From: Alcaligenes aquatilis
GTDB taxonomy: Bacteria > Pseudomonadota > Gammaproteobacteria > Burkholderiales > Burkholderiaceae_B
Length of the DNA: 64,000 nucleotides
Direction: 5' to 3'
NCBI RefSeq assembly: GCF_003076515.1
Contig: NZ_CP022390.1
Coordinates: 2,790,001-2,854,000 of the forward strand
A program made the translations under genes and the position numbers. The notes under the pieces were generated by a model. That model was not told where the DNA came from, made no database searches, and worked only from the letters and a program-made list of their open reading frames with translations. Positions 1 to 8,284 of the stretch are shown here, piece by piece (positions within the stretch are counted from its first letter, which is position 1; each line of letters opens with the position of its first letter).

Positions 1-846
1 GAAATAGACACCGTAAAACTGCGTTGGAACCGAACCAATACAGACTGGATCAACACAATCGGCGCAGAAAATGAGGTCGGCTGCATTCACACAACCCAAG
101 GCTACGACCTGAATTACACCGGCGTTATCTTTGGGAAAGAGATCAGCTACGACAGTGCCACCAACGAAATTGTCATCGACGAAAACAACTACCTGGATCG
201 TAATGGCAAACACTCTAAAAAAACGGCAACTGAGCTGAAGCAGTACATCCTCAATATCTACAACACCATCATGCTTCGTGGGATCAAAGGCACCTACGTG
301 TATGCCTGCGACCCGGCGCTGCGCGAATACCTGAAAAAACATATTCCCAGCTACCGCCCCACCCCAAGCCAAGACCTGCCACCAGCACCCAAACTAGTGC
401 CGTGGGTAAATGCAGTTCCTCTCTACGATCTGCAAGCCGCAGCAGGCAGCTTCAGCGAGCAACAGCACGTAGAACAAACACAATGGGTTGGCGTGCCACA
501 GAATGTAGAACCCAAAAAAGACATGTTCGCCTGCCAGGTTGTCGGTGAATCCATGAACATGATCATCCCGAATGGTTCCATTTGCCTGTTCCGCCAAGAT
601 TCGGGCGGCAGCCGCAACGGCAAGATCGTCCTGGTGGAATGCCTGGCGCCCCAAGACGGCGATGAAGGCACACAATTCACCGTCAAGGAATATGAAAGCA
701 CCAAAACCCATACTGAGGACGGCTGGGAACATAAAAGGATTTTCTTGAAACCCCGCTCCAGCGACCCGAGCTATGAAGTCATCGAGCTAAATGCCGATAA
801 CGCCTATCGCTATCGGGTGGTGGGGGAGTTCGTGATGCTGCTCTGA
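1..846 (+). CDS. DUF2075 helicase C-terminal part fused to S24/LexA-like peptidase domain (5' truncated)
   Basis: The frame is open from base 1, so the gene starts outside the window. The first ~120 visible residues (including HTTQGYDLNYTGVIFGKE and LRGIKGTYVYACDPALREYL) match the C-terminal part of DUF2075/Schlafen-3-like DNA/RNA helicases. After a proline-rich linker comes a LexA/UmuD-type S24 domain: VVGESM carries the candidate catalytic Ser (codon 550-552) and FTVKEYE the candidate Lys (codon 685-687). No HTH is seen in the visible part. The family pairing suggests a stress- or SOS-linked nucleic-acid enzyme that may self-process, which is inference. It converges on the DUF4236 gene with a ~30 bp gap. 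Confidence 0.8.
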   Translation, partial: EIDTVKLRWNRTNTDWINTIGAENEVGCIHTTQGYDLNYTGVIFGKEISYDSATNEIVIDENNYLDRNGKHSKKTATELKQYILNIYNTIMLRGIKGTYVYACDPALREYLKKHIPSYRPTPSQDLPPAPKLVPWVNAVPLYDLQAAAGSFSEQQHVEQTQWVGVPQNVEPKKDMFACQVVGESMNMIIPNGSICLFRQDSGGSRNGKIVLVECLAPQDGDEGTQFTVKEYESTKTHTEDGWEHKRIFLKPRSSDPSYEVIELNADNAYRYRVVGEFVMLL

Positions 847-876
847 CCAGCAGCATCCACCCTCATAAGGCCACCA

Positions 877-2052
877 TCAAAAAGGTTCAATGGCCTTGAA
901 CACACCTGTCTTGCTCATATTGCGCCGAAGATCAAACTGAGCCAGTGCCTCCACCACGTCAATCATCTCAAGAGCCTGGAAATTGAGCTCAGACCATTGA
1001 GCACGATCCACATTCACAGAATACAAATAATCATCACGCAACTGCCCAGTAGCTGGGTCATGGCGCTGAGAAAAGCCCGATAGCGTAATGCGCTGAACAA
1101 CGGGAAGTGCCGCAAAGGTCTCACCAATAATTCGGAAGCCTACCCCATGCACATGGGCCATATAACGCTTACGAGCCTGAACCATGGGCAAGTCCTTCAC
1201 TGATAACTTCAACCCCCTTGCCGGAACCGCAGCAATCTTCGAGGGCATATCTTCAATCTCCGGCAAATCCACATCCAAACAAACACGAGCCCCCTGCTCC
1301 GTAATCTCCAGCGATATCAATGTCTCCCGAGGCCACGCAATATCCTGCAAAGTGGCTTCCAGCCACTGCTCCATCGCGGCTGTATCGTGATAGATGTCTT
1401 CTTCTAAAAGCTTACGCCGCTGCTCTTGTTCATAAGCATGTTGGGATTGCTCACTTTTCCACGCTGCCAACAAACCTTGATACTCCATGACCCTCTGCTG
1501 ATTACGCAGATTCAGTTGTTCCACACGTCTCGGGAATAACTTCTCCCACCACTTGGCTCGCGGCAAGACAGGGGCTATAGGCTCGGAACGATGAAACTGA
1601 TCCGGGACGTACTTAGGCGCAATATCAGGAGCAGGAGTATCTAGATGAATGCTGGCCACCGCCTCACATTCACTATTTATTTCATCGCATTTACGCTGGA
1701 TCAAGCTTTGGATAGCCTGGCGATTTTGCTTCTTAGCCAACTCCACAAGCGACTCAGAAACAGGCTCACCATCCTGATCATGGAAGCTCAACATCCCTTG
1801 ATCCGTGACCTCACACACCAAAGAGAAAGTCTGTACTTGCTTAACAGACTGGCGCGGCTTGGGGGCAGGCGCTGCTTTATATAAGGAATGACGGGCAGAA
1901 AAACCCAAAAAACTGGTATTGAGATGCGCCCCACGTTTCCCAACATTCACCGTTGAGCCTCTCGGCCCCAAAGTCCAGCTCATACCCGAGCCACTCAAAT
2001 TCATGCGTATGCCTGGAGCCAACTTGATAGATCGCCGAAAACGTACAGCCAC
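877..2052 (-). CDS. DUF4236 domain-containing protein
   Basis: The N-terminus (VRFRRSIKLAPGIRMNLS..GMSWTLGPRGSTVNVGKRG) is the diagnostic DUF4236 domain, of unknown function. The remaining ~320 residues are charged and contain a helical, Gln/Glu/Arg-rich stretch and no recognised catalytic motif. I chose the GTG at 2052 because a GGAGGG Shine-Dalgarno sits about 5 nt upstream and family members begin just before RFRRSIKL; the frame stays open to 2145 but those extra residues are not domain-like. It converges with the helicase/S24 gene. Function is unknown; DUF4236 genes are common in accessory regions. Confidence 0.75.
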   Translation of the reverse strand: MAVRFRRSIKLAPGIRMNLSGSGMSWTLGPRGSTVNVGKRGAHLNTSFLGFSARHSLYKAAPAPKPRQSVKQVQTFSLVCEVTDQGMLSFHDQDGEPVSESLVELAKKQNRQAIQSLIQRKCDEINSECEAVASIHLDTPAPDIAPKYVPDQFHRSEPIAPVLPRAKWWEKLFPRRVEQLNLRNQQRVMEYQGLLAAWKSEQSQHAYEQEQRRKLLEEDIYHDTAAMEQWLEATLQDIAWPRETLISLEITEQGARVCLDVDLPEIEDMPSKIAAVPARGLKLSVKDLPMVQARKRYMAHVHGVGFRIIGETFAALPVVQRITLSGFSQRHDPATGQLRDDYLYSVNVDRAQWSELNFQALEMIDVVEALAQFDLRRNMSKTGVFKAIEPF

Positions 2053-2636
2053 AACTCCCTCCACGATTTTTAATAGTTTTAGAAGCTTATGATTTTTCAG
2101 AAAAAGGCTTTGAAATACCGAAAATCTGATGGAGATATATAACACCGAGCCGTCATTAACTCAAAGCTAAAGGCGGCTAACGACGTGGCCTGTCTACTGA
2201 ATGGAGATAGGCAGAAAGGAGCAAGAAATGCGATAGCTACAGACAAAGGGAAACGGCACAGTAGCTATTCTGTATTTGTCTAAATGCTCGGAAATATTCC
2301 CTGATCAGGGATTCAAGCTGCGCCTATCTTCTAGCTGCTTGAGCTGCAGGAAGCTTTAGGGATGGAGCCAGAGCCTAAATCGGGCCAGCGCGTCTTGCGG
2401 CTGGGGATTTTGAGTCGGTGATTTACAGTGTTTCTACCGGGAAATGGGGCGAATTCTAACGTAGATTGAAATAGGTGAAACCAGTTTAAAATCAGTAGGT
2501 TAGCGTATTTTTTCTGAATTGGTGAAAACTGGGCACTGTACCTGTACTTCACTGAAAAAATCAGTGTGAAGCGAGTAACAATTACGCTGGTCACTGGCTC
2601 CGACTTAAGCTGCCTTGAAGCTGCTGGAAGAGATTC
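2053..2636. other. Intergenic stretch with tRNA-Leu-like remnant
   Basis: No convincing gene lies here; an 87-codon minus-strand frame (2331-2594) has no protein-like character. The stretch holds the attachment-like remnant at 2394-2416 and, to its left, a weaker match to the T-arm of tRNA-Leu (about 2370-2393). A small perfect hairpin, CACTGA/TCAGTG, lies at 2550-2566. It probably forms the left junction of the island. Confidence 0.5.
2394..2416 (-). repeat. Putative distal attachment site (tRNA-Leu fragment)
   Basis: These 23 bases match 8317-8339 inside tRNA-Leu at 22 of 23 positions and in the same orientation. Similarity continues, more weakly, over the next ~23 bases, where 18 of 23 match the T-arm side of the tRNA. 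A second fragment of the 3' half of a tRNA in direct orientation is what tRNA-targeted integration leaves behind. Confidence 0.6.
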
Positions 2637-2993
2637 CTAGCTCTCATTAGTCCACAAAGGGACAAGCTCTTTCATACACTTGAGAGGCCTTGACTCGAAC
2701 TCAGGCTCCGTGAGTACCGTCAAGTGTATTGGAGCGCCATACACTCTCGTTGCGCTCACAAGCACCTCCCGCAAAGCATAGTAAGTTTCTATCATGGAAC
2801 CGTTTTTTTTGCCGAGTACGGCGAGTATGTCAATATCCTGAAATTCTTCTCCGCGAAACGCAGATCCGAAACCATAGACAGAACTAAGCCTGCTCTCGAC
2901 TAAAGTAATAGTTTGGATTGCCTTTCTGGTCTCGTTGATGATATCCCCAATATTCGCTGGCCCAAAGAGCACCCGACATTTCATTTGTGACAT
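2637..2993 (-). CDS. Minimal nucleotidyltransferase-fold protein
   Basis: The 118-residue protein has the pol-beta/MNT signature GSAFRG at 43-48 followed by DIDI (Asp53 and Asp55 as candidate metal ligands). This is the hallmark of minimal nucleotidyltransferases, including MntA-type antitoxins and other AMP/NMP transferases. An AGGA lies 4 nt before the ATG at 2993. The first 110 nt overlap the 3' end of the upstream gene in another frame; starting inside the overlap would remove the helix preceding the GS motif, so the long overlap is probably real. No HEPN partner is visible. Substrate unknown. Confidence 0.6.
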   Translation of the reverse strand: MSQMKCRVLFGPANIGDIINETRKAIQTITLVESRLSSVYGFGSAFRGEEFQDIDILAVLGKKNGSMIETYYALREVLVSATRVYGAPIHLTVLTEPEFESRPLKCMKELVPLWTNES

Positions 2994-3303
2994 AAAGTCC
3001 TATACGCTCAGAAAGACAAAATTCCTTTGCTTGCTCCGTGTAACCGCACCACCCGCCACCAATATAAATAATTGATGGCTTTCCGAATTCATGGATAACA
3101 CGATGTACTGCGGTAAGCCCCATCGCGTACTCGTTGAGACATATTATGGAAAGATGATCTTGCTGTTGACGTCGATCTAATTCGAACGCGATATCGTGAT
3201 GTCGGCTGAGGTTGAGAAAGTTTCCGTGGCTTCGAATAAGTCGCTCGAGCCATGAAATCTGGGCAAAGCTCACATTCCAAGTATTGCTTCCGTTCTGGCT
3301 CAT
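2884..3303 (-). CDS. Uncharacterised protein of HNH cassette
   Basis: The 139-residue protein is of a family I do not recognise. It reads as a compact alpha/beta protein, with LSIICLNEYAMGL, then a strand IIYIGGGWCGYT, AKEFC, and GLYVTNEMSGALW. The strand - W.GYT..AK - IGL...E..GAL pattern hints at a nuclease-like alpha/beta fold, but no catalytic set can be assigned. Its ATG at 3303 overlaps the stop of the HNH gene, indicating translational coupling, and its 3' end overlaps the nucleotidyltransferase gene by 110 nt. All three are likely co-transcribed. Confidence 0.55.
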   Translation of the reverse strand: MSQNGSNTWNVSFAQISWLERLIRSHGNFLNLSRHHDIAFELDRRQQQDHLSIICLNEYAMGLTAVHRVIHEFGKPSIIYIGGGWCGYTEQAKEFCLSERIGLYVTNEMSGALWASEYWGYHQRDQKGNPNYYFSREQA

Positions 3304-3971
3304 GGTTGCATCGCTTTCTCAAACTCTTGGGGGAAGAGTGGGTAATTGTCTAACCTAGTGTATTGGTGTTGCTCAAAGGCCTTAGCGTGATTTTTAAATA
3401 AGAAAAATAGATATATTTCTGCTTTGCTGAGTAGCCTAAAGTTTGCGCCGATTGTATTGACGATTTCAATATTATTGGGGACGATCGTATCAAGTTTTCG
3501 CAACGTCCAAATTTCATGCATGTTTGATCCGGGATCTGTTTTTGCCACTGAGGATTGCGGCCCTATAGTGGTCCACAGCGCATGGTTTTCAGCAAGTAGG
3601 AATGTTATGTGTTTCTTTAATTCTTCAGAGCTCTGAAAAATTTTTGCCATGCCATTGGAACGAATGCTAGCCTCATGAGATCTTTTCCATAAATGAAGCG
3701 TTTCCGTCGAGTAGGTTCCCGACGGAGCTTTGTCGATCTTACGATGACACGTTGGGCACAGAAGAATTAGGTTTTCATACTCATCACTTCCTCCGCCGGC
3801 CACTCCTCGTGGGCCAGTGGGGCTACTGGCAATAACATGAGCCATCTCGCCAACGTTGAAGCCACGAGTACCCTCGAGCAGGACGGTCAGATCTTCCCGA
3901 CAGCCAGGATTTGAGCAAATTCCGGCTGCACGGCCCCAGAGCAGCTTCACCGTGTTGTCACTAATTGCCAT
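3300..3971 (-). CDS. HNH endonuclease
   Basis: The N-terminal ~110 of 223 residues form an HNH domain with zinc-knuckle cysteines: Cys19 and Cys24 (CSNPGC), AHV with His45, Asn67 in ENLILLCPTCH, then Cys72, Cys75 and His76. These supply the H-N-H catalytic residues and a structural zinc site. The C-terminal half, from about residue 110, is helical and unrecognised and may be a specificity or effector part. The stop overlaps the next gene (ATGA), and the gene lies 165 bp downstream of herA on the same strand. A defence nuclease is the natural reading from context, which is inference. Confidence 0.8.
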   Translation of the reverse strand: MAISDNTVKLLWGRAAGICSNPGCREDLTVLLEGTRGFNVGEMAHVIASSPTGPRGVAGGGSDEYENLILLCPTCHRKIDKAPSGTYSTETLHLWKRSHEASIRSNGMAKIFQSSEELKKHITFLLAENHALWTTIGPQSSVAKTDPGSNMHEIWTLRKLDTIVPNNIEIVNTIGANFRLLSKAEIYLFFLFKNHAKAFEQHQYTRLDNYPLFPQEFEKAMQP

Positions 3972-4136
3972 GGTTAAGCGACTCCATATGCTTCAAGTGC
4001 CGGATGGATTTCTACATTAGATAGCCATATGGCTGCCCGAGTAATGAATAACGTAGATAACGGTGAGTTCCTAATCTTCCACAATAGCATGTGGCTTTCA
4101 TTTGGCGAGGAGGATAAATTTTGCGACCCAAACAAT

Positions 4137-5888
4137 TTATTTTCTCGTTTGGCTACGTAGCGACTCTACAGCCTTAGTCAGGGCTGCAACATTTGGAGCT
4201 TGTGTTCCCCAATCCTTCCAAAAATCTCGGGTTGCACTATCAGGAACTATGGTGGGCAAGTCCAGTTTGATACGAGAGGGTAGTAGAACCGCGTCGCCTA
4301 GCATCAAGGCTTCGCCTGTATCCAGTAAAGGGAGCACGCTGGTCAAGCCGGCTAAGGAATCGGGCATCAAGCGCTTAATTACTCCCTGGTCTGCATCGTT
4401 GGTTAATCTCAAAGACAAAAAGTTGTTGCATTGACTTAATATTGTTCTACTGACGTCTGATGGGCGCTGACTAACGACTAACAATGAAAAGCCGTACTTC
4501 CGGCCTTCTTTGGCAATACGCTCGAAAGCCCCCAAGGCTTGACGCTGAACAGCATCAGCATCGTCACGTACCGGAAGGTAGAGGTGAGCCTCATCGCAAA
4601 GCAATGTGACCGGCGTGCGATCACTTCCGGCCATCCAGAACTGCACGTCATAGAGTAGTCGAGCAAGAGTTCCTGTGACTACCGGTAAGACATCTGATGG
4701 CACCTCTGAGAAGTCGATTATTTTTATTCCCTTTCCTCCATTCGAACCAAGCAATTTTGCAATCTGTCCGGCGAGCCAATCGTAGGCGATTGCAGGGGGT
4801 GGCGGGGAGAACATAAATCCATACCGTCGATCCTCCAATTTTGCTTCCATGCGAGAGATAAATCTCGTCAGTTTGTCTTCCCATTCACCTTTAACAGGTC
4901 CGTTTTTGCCGACGCCCTTGGTGGTATTGTCTATGTTTAAGAGATCCAGTAGATCCTTTATCTCGTACGGAACTGGAGAGTCAACAGTAAAGGTTTGCGC
5001 TACGTCATCTTTGCCTTCTGCTTTGAGCGTTCGCTCTTTTAAAGTGCGTACATGAGACGTGAATCTAGAAGCTTGATTGGGCGCATTTTGATCGCTACGG
5101 TCGAGAATCATTGACAGCATCTCATCTCGATTCAACAGCCAATAGGGAAGGAACAATGCGTCGTCGGCTGGCTGAGCCAAGTCCCCGGGGCCTGCAATGC
5201 GCAGTCTGCTGGCAAAGCCGCCCTTACTCTCATCCGACAGCGGTGCATACTCTCCGTGCATATCAAACACAAGGATATTAGGGTACTTGAGCTGGGCTGC
5301 CCGCTCGAGAATTAATGCCACTGCATAACTTTTTCCCGAACCAGTACTTCCCAGAATCGCGGCATGTCTTTGGAAAAACTTATCGCCACTGGCAATAGCC
5401 TCTGCGGTTCTATCAGCAACAAAAGCTCCCAGCTTTAGTCTTTCGTTCGGCGGGTAGTCGGCGCCAAGTATGCCCATGAATCGTTGAAGATTTGCACCTT
5501 CTATGACATAACACTCGCGATCAATCTGTGGAAAACTATCAGCGCCGCGTTTGAACGTATTTTTCTTTTCCCCATCTACGGTGCGAAAAGTCCCAATCAA
5601 TGCGCCTCTTACCGCATCGGTAGGTACAGCGGTTAGTGGTAAGTCCTCGCCATCCGCAGGCAATTGGTCAGGTAGCGCATCGCTTAGGATGCGTGTGACC
5701 CGTTCTGTAATTGCAATTAGGAATTCGCGCTCGGTACTACCCTTAATTGCGATTAGGTTACCTATACCTATTCTGGTCAATAACACTGAGTTAGATACAT
5801 CGACGGCGACTTGGCTTGTATCGACCGAAGACACTCGGCCAAGCAACTCAGCTTCGGAAAATTGTAGTGCTGCGAGTGTGGCTGTCAT
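4137..5888 (-). CDS. HerA-type ATPase of a SIR2-HerA defence pair
   Basis: This is a HerA/FtsK-superfamily hexameric ATPase of 583 residues. An N-terminal HAS-barrel-like region (to ~150) precedes Walker A GSTGSGKS at 180-187, FDMHGEYAP at 208-216 and Walker B LLCDEAH at 429-435; a sensor/arginine-finger region with RPSDVSRTIL follows. The start overlaps the stop of the SIR2 gene by 4 bp. SIR2-HerA pairs are an established antiphage system in which the HerA hexamer and SIR2 assemble and SIR2 depletes NAD+. No nuclease domain is fused here. Confidence 0.88.
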   Translation of the reverse strand: MTATLAALQFSEAELLGRVSSVDTSQVAVDVSNSVLLTRIGIGNLIAIKGSTEREFLIAITERVTRILSDALPDQLPADGEDLPLTAVPTDAVRGALIGTFRTVDGEKKNTFKRGADSFPQIDRECYVIEGANLQRFMGILGADYPPNERLKLGAFVADRTAEAIASGDKFFQRHAAILGSTGSGKSYAVALILERAAQLKYPNILVFDMHGEYAPLSDESKGGFASRLRIAGPGDLAQPADDALFLPYWLLNRDEMLSMILDRSDQNAPNQASRFTSHVRTLKERTLKAEGKDDVAQTFTVDSPVPYEIKDLLDLLNIDNTTKGVGKNGPVKGEWEDKLTRFISRMEAKLEDRRYGFMFSPPPPAIAYDWLAGQIAKLLGSNGGKGIKIIDFSEVPSDVLPVVTGTLARLLYDVQFWMAGSDRTPVTLLCDEAHLYLPVRDDADAVQRQALGAFERIAKEGRKYGFSLLVVSQRPSDVSRTILSQCNNFLSLRLTNDADQGVIKRLMPDSLAGLTSVLPLLDTGEALMLGDAVLLPSRIKLDLPTIVPDSATRDFWKDWGTQAPNVAALTKAVESLRSQTRK

Positions 5889-6928
5889 GGTTCAAGTACC
5901 TCCGTAACAAAGGAATTAACATCCCATATTGCAATATTTGGGAAGAAAAACTCTTGCTGTTCAATTACGGCGTTCGTGCCGGTGACCCCAGATTTCTGGG
6001 CGTGCTCAAGAGCAATAACGCTCGGGAATTTGAATGCAAAATCTCTTGCCACGGCAGATAACGAATGCGTCAGCATCAATGTTGGTTTGCCAGCCCTGAT
6101 GCTGGGCGACAAATGCGTTTCTAAATGGTCGTCGTTAAATCCGTACCCCAAGACTAAGAATCGACTTGCTCGGTCAATTGCTTCGTTTGCCTTGGACCGA
6201 TGGTGATCAAAAGGGCTTTCGTAGCCGTTACGAAACTTATTGTGTCCTGGCGTTATTATTAGGCGGCTGACTCCAGTTAATTCTCCGGCATAGAATACCG
6301 GGCGCCCATTTCTTGCGTACCAGTCAAGACTTCCGTGAGGTTTGCAAACGATAGCTCTGTGTCTGAACTGTAAAGAGGCCGCTCTCCGGGGTTTCATAGT
6401 GATTCCCCGACAGAAGCTCATCCGGCTTTCATTTTCGTTTAGCTGGCCGGCGAAGCGTCCGGTAAACATCGTATCAGCCCCAAGATCCGCCTCTTCTGCG
6501 GCGATTTCTACTAACCGGTCATAATTTGTAGTGACAATCGTTAGTCCAGAGGGCGGCTTAACGAGGTGCGAAAGCAGTCGAGTAAGTCGCAGTGTCCGCT
6601 TTCCAGAAAATACCTCAGATATAACCGATCGTTCACGCTCAGATATTAGCTCTGCCGTAGCAGAGGAAATGGCTGTTTCGAGGGCAGGTGTTGGAGGCAT
6701 CGCTAAGAGCGCCGCCTCCAAGCCTTTGCTCAAAATTAATCGCCCTATCTCTTTCCACGCAGTCGAATCATCTTCTTTTAAATTAGAACCAATATTGGTG
6801 AGCAAGTAATTTGCTAGTTCCCTCATCCCCGGAAGGCCCTCAGCGCAGGAGAGGCCGGAACCAACCACCGTAACCATTCCATCGCTGAGGTGCTCTTGAA
6901 GGCGTAATTTGACGCTATGAAGCTCCAT
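5885..6928 (-). CDS. SIR2-like NADase of a SIR2-HerA defence pair
   Basis: The 347-residue SIR2-fold protein has GSGLS (23-27) for NAD binding, TNYD (134-137) and KPHGSLDW (196-203), in which His198 is the likely catalytic His. The late Rossmann segment FLVLGYGFNDDHLE is typical of the SIR2_2 class in defence systems. The ATG at 6928 follows a GAGG Shine-Dalgarno 5 nt away, and the gene is the first of the pair. The family role is NAD+ hydrolysis on phage infection, giving abortive infection. Conservation of the motifs suggests an active enzyme. Confidence 0.88.
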   Translation of the reverse strand: MELHSVKLRLQEHLSDGMVTVVGSGLSCAEGLPGMRELANYLLTNIGSNLKEDDSTAWKEIGRLILSKGLEAALLAMPPTPALETAISSATAELISERERSVISEVFSGKRTLRLTRLLSHLVKPPSGLTIVTTNYDRLVEIAAEEADLGADTMFTGRFAGQLNENESRMSFCRGITMKPRRAASLQFRHRAIVCKPHGSLDWYARNGRPVFYAGELTGVSRLIITPGHNKFRNGYESPFDHHRSKANEAIDRASRFLVLGYGFNDDHLETHLSPSIRAGKPTLMLTHSLSAVARDFAFKFPSVIALEHAQKSGVTGTNAVIEQQEFFFPNIAIWDVNSFVTEVLEP

Positions 6929-7110
6929 CCGGTCCTCTCGTCCTTGAAGGTCTTATTTAAACTAGCTAAAGATCGTGTTGACGCCCACGTGAGAGTTTTT
7001 AAATGATTGTGTAATACAGAACCCGGCGACAGCCTATCCTGCACTAGCTTCAACCACCTATATTTTCTTCGTCATGACTAAGCTTTTTGGCTTGCCAAGG
7101 CACTACGCGG

Positions 7111-7302
7111 TTACACAAATTCTTCGAGGTCAATGTCCCCGTCGATAAACTGTTGAGCATGTTCTTCATCTGCTGCACTGAGCGAGAATCCCTCCAAGCC
7201 GACTGATGCGCGTGCGTAATTCACGGCCGCTACACGTCGGGCGCGTTCGGTACCGGATATCGTTTTAGTTAGTTCCGTTTCGTGCGAACCCATCTCAGCC
7301 AT
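7111..7302 (-). CDS. VbhA-family antitoxin (FicA type), orphan
   Basis: The 63-residue helical protein contains RASVGLEG, that is SVGLEG at 33-38, the class I Fic inhibitory motif [S/T]xxxE[G/N] in which Glu37 would block the ATP gamma-phosphate site of a Fic AMP-transferase. Spacing to the acidic C-terminus (FIDGDIDLEEF) also matches VbhA. I chose the ATG at 7302 because GGGAG lies 6 nt upstream and the length then equals that of known VbhA; an upstream ATG at 7332 has a weak ribosome site. A Fic toxin would be expected immediately downstream; instead a short gap leads to the SIR2 gene. Confidence 0.75.
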   Translation of the reverse strand: MAEMGSHETELTKTISGTERARRVAAVNYARASVGLEGFSLSAADEEHAQQFIDGDIDLEEFV

Positions 7303-7497
7303 GGTTGTCTCCCGTGCTTTAGGTGACGCCATCTTACAATAAGTGGAATTTTTTTGCGCTTTATATAGAACCGGGCAAGAGCATTTAGCTTAAGAATTAT
7401 TTAATTTTCTGCTAATCGATAAACTGCCCCAACTTTCAGCTATTTCGGCCTTATATAAACTAATGCAATTCCAAAAAAACTCAATCTCTCTGGACGA

Positions 7498-7692
7498 TCA
7501 TCTACGCAGTCTAAGAACCGGGTTCGATATATGAATTGCAATTGTGGCTAACAGAGGTGCCAATGGTGAAGCTGAAGTAACGGCAAGCCCAACAAGGATA
7601 GGCTCTTCATCATAAAAAGAGAGACGTTCGATATTCGCTAAACTTGTTTTTGCGAAGAACTTATCTGACGGAAGCAATGCCAACGTCCCCAA
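7498..7692 (-). CDS. Hypothetical short ORF or gene fragment
   Basis: The 64-codon frame includes SFYDEEPILVGLAVTSASPLAPLLATIAIHI, which looks like coding sequence with a hydrophobic segment, but I recognise no family and no clear Shine-Dalgarno. It may be a fragment of a larger decayed gene in the 950-bp stretch between the VbhA gene and tRNA-Leu. Low confidence. Confidence 0.25.
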   Translation of the reverse strand: MGTLALLPSDKFFAKTSLANIERLSFYDEEPILVGLAVTSASPLAPLLATIAIHISNPVLRLRR

Positions 7693-7841
7693 TCACCTCT
7701 ACTCTAGGGATCACTGGACTGGTGATCTAGGCCATCAAACAAGCCCAAAAAGCTCATGTCTGGGCAGGGCCGCAGAGCTATGCTCCCGAAGTCGTAAGAG
7801 TCGTAGGCTGCTCAGCTTGATGTGTCGCTATTAATTAGGAG

Positions 7842-8229
7842 CTCAGTGCGGTACAGAAAGAGAACCTGAGTCAGCAGTTTGCTCAAGAGCCGGTGCTTTG
7901 GATACAGCACTTCGCAAAGCGGCAGCTCAATAATTTCTTGGCGCTCAAGAGCCCGATGCGCAGGCGAGCCCAGAAGAGGATGGCCTAGTTCCTGGCATTG
8001 ATCGAACAGTTCGACCAGAGCACCACTCGTACCTAGGCCGAAACGCTCCGATCGTGGTTAAAGCCGATCGCACGGATGTGAAGCTTCATCAAATCTAAGG
8101 CATCACCAAAGGCTTCCACACAAAATGGAAAGGCTCTCGCGTCGTGCGTATTGACTCTGGAATTTTGAGAATTGCCGCATGCGAGTCTTAGCTCTGTGCG
8201 GTTGGAACAGGGTGATCAATCGCGTCTAG
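7842..8229 (+). pseudogene. Decayed transposase (ISL3-like C-terminus)
   Basis: Two frames read as broken protein. At 7842-8052 a Gln/Arg-rich helical segment (WIQHFAKRQLNNFLALKSP, EQFDQSTTR) is interrupted by an amber codon where CAG is expected. From 8101, in another frame, KMERLSRRAY - stop - LWNFENC RMRVLALCGWNRVINRV ends at a TAG at 8227-8229. The tail K(x)nRRAYGFRNFxNYRxRVLALCG is characteristic of ISL3-type transposase C-termini. Stops and a frame change show it is dead. Terminal inverted repeats were not found. The rest of 7303-8284 shows nothing else recognisable. Confidence 0.4.
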
Positions 8230-8284
8230 TGAATCTCTATCCCCGTTTATGGGCTAGAACTTATGAACACTAGGGATTTTTGAG

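Noticed and set aside
2331..2594. 87-codon minus-strand frame in the left island junction
   Set aside because: It runs through the tRNA remnant, with no recognisable motif or ribosome site.
6823..7053. 76-codon minus frame as a candidate Fic toxin gene
   Set aside because: It overlaps the SIR2 start, has no HxFx(D/E)GNGR motif, and is too short for a Fic domain.
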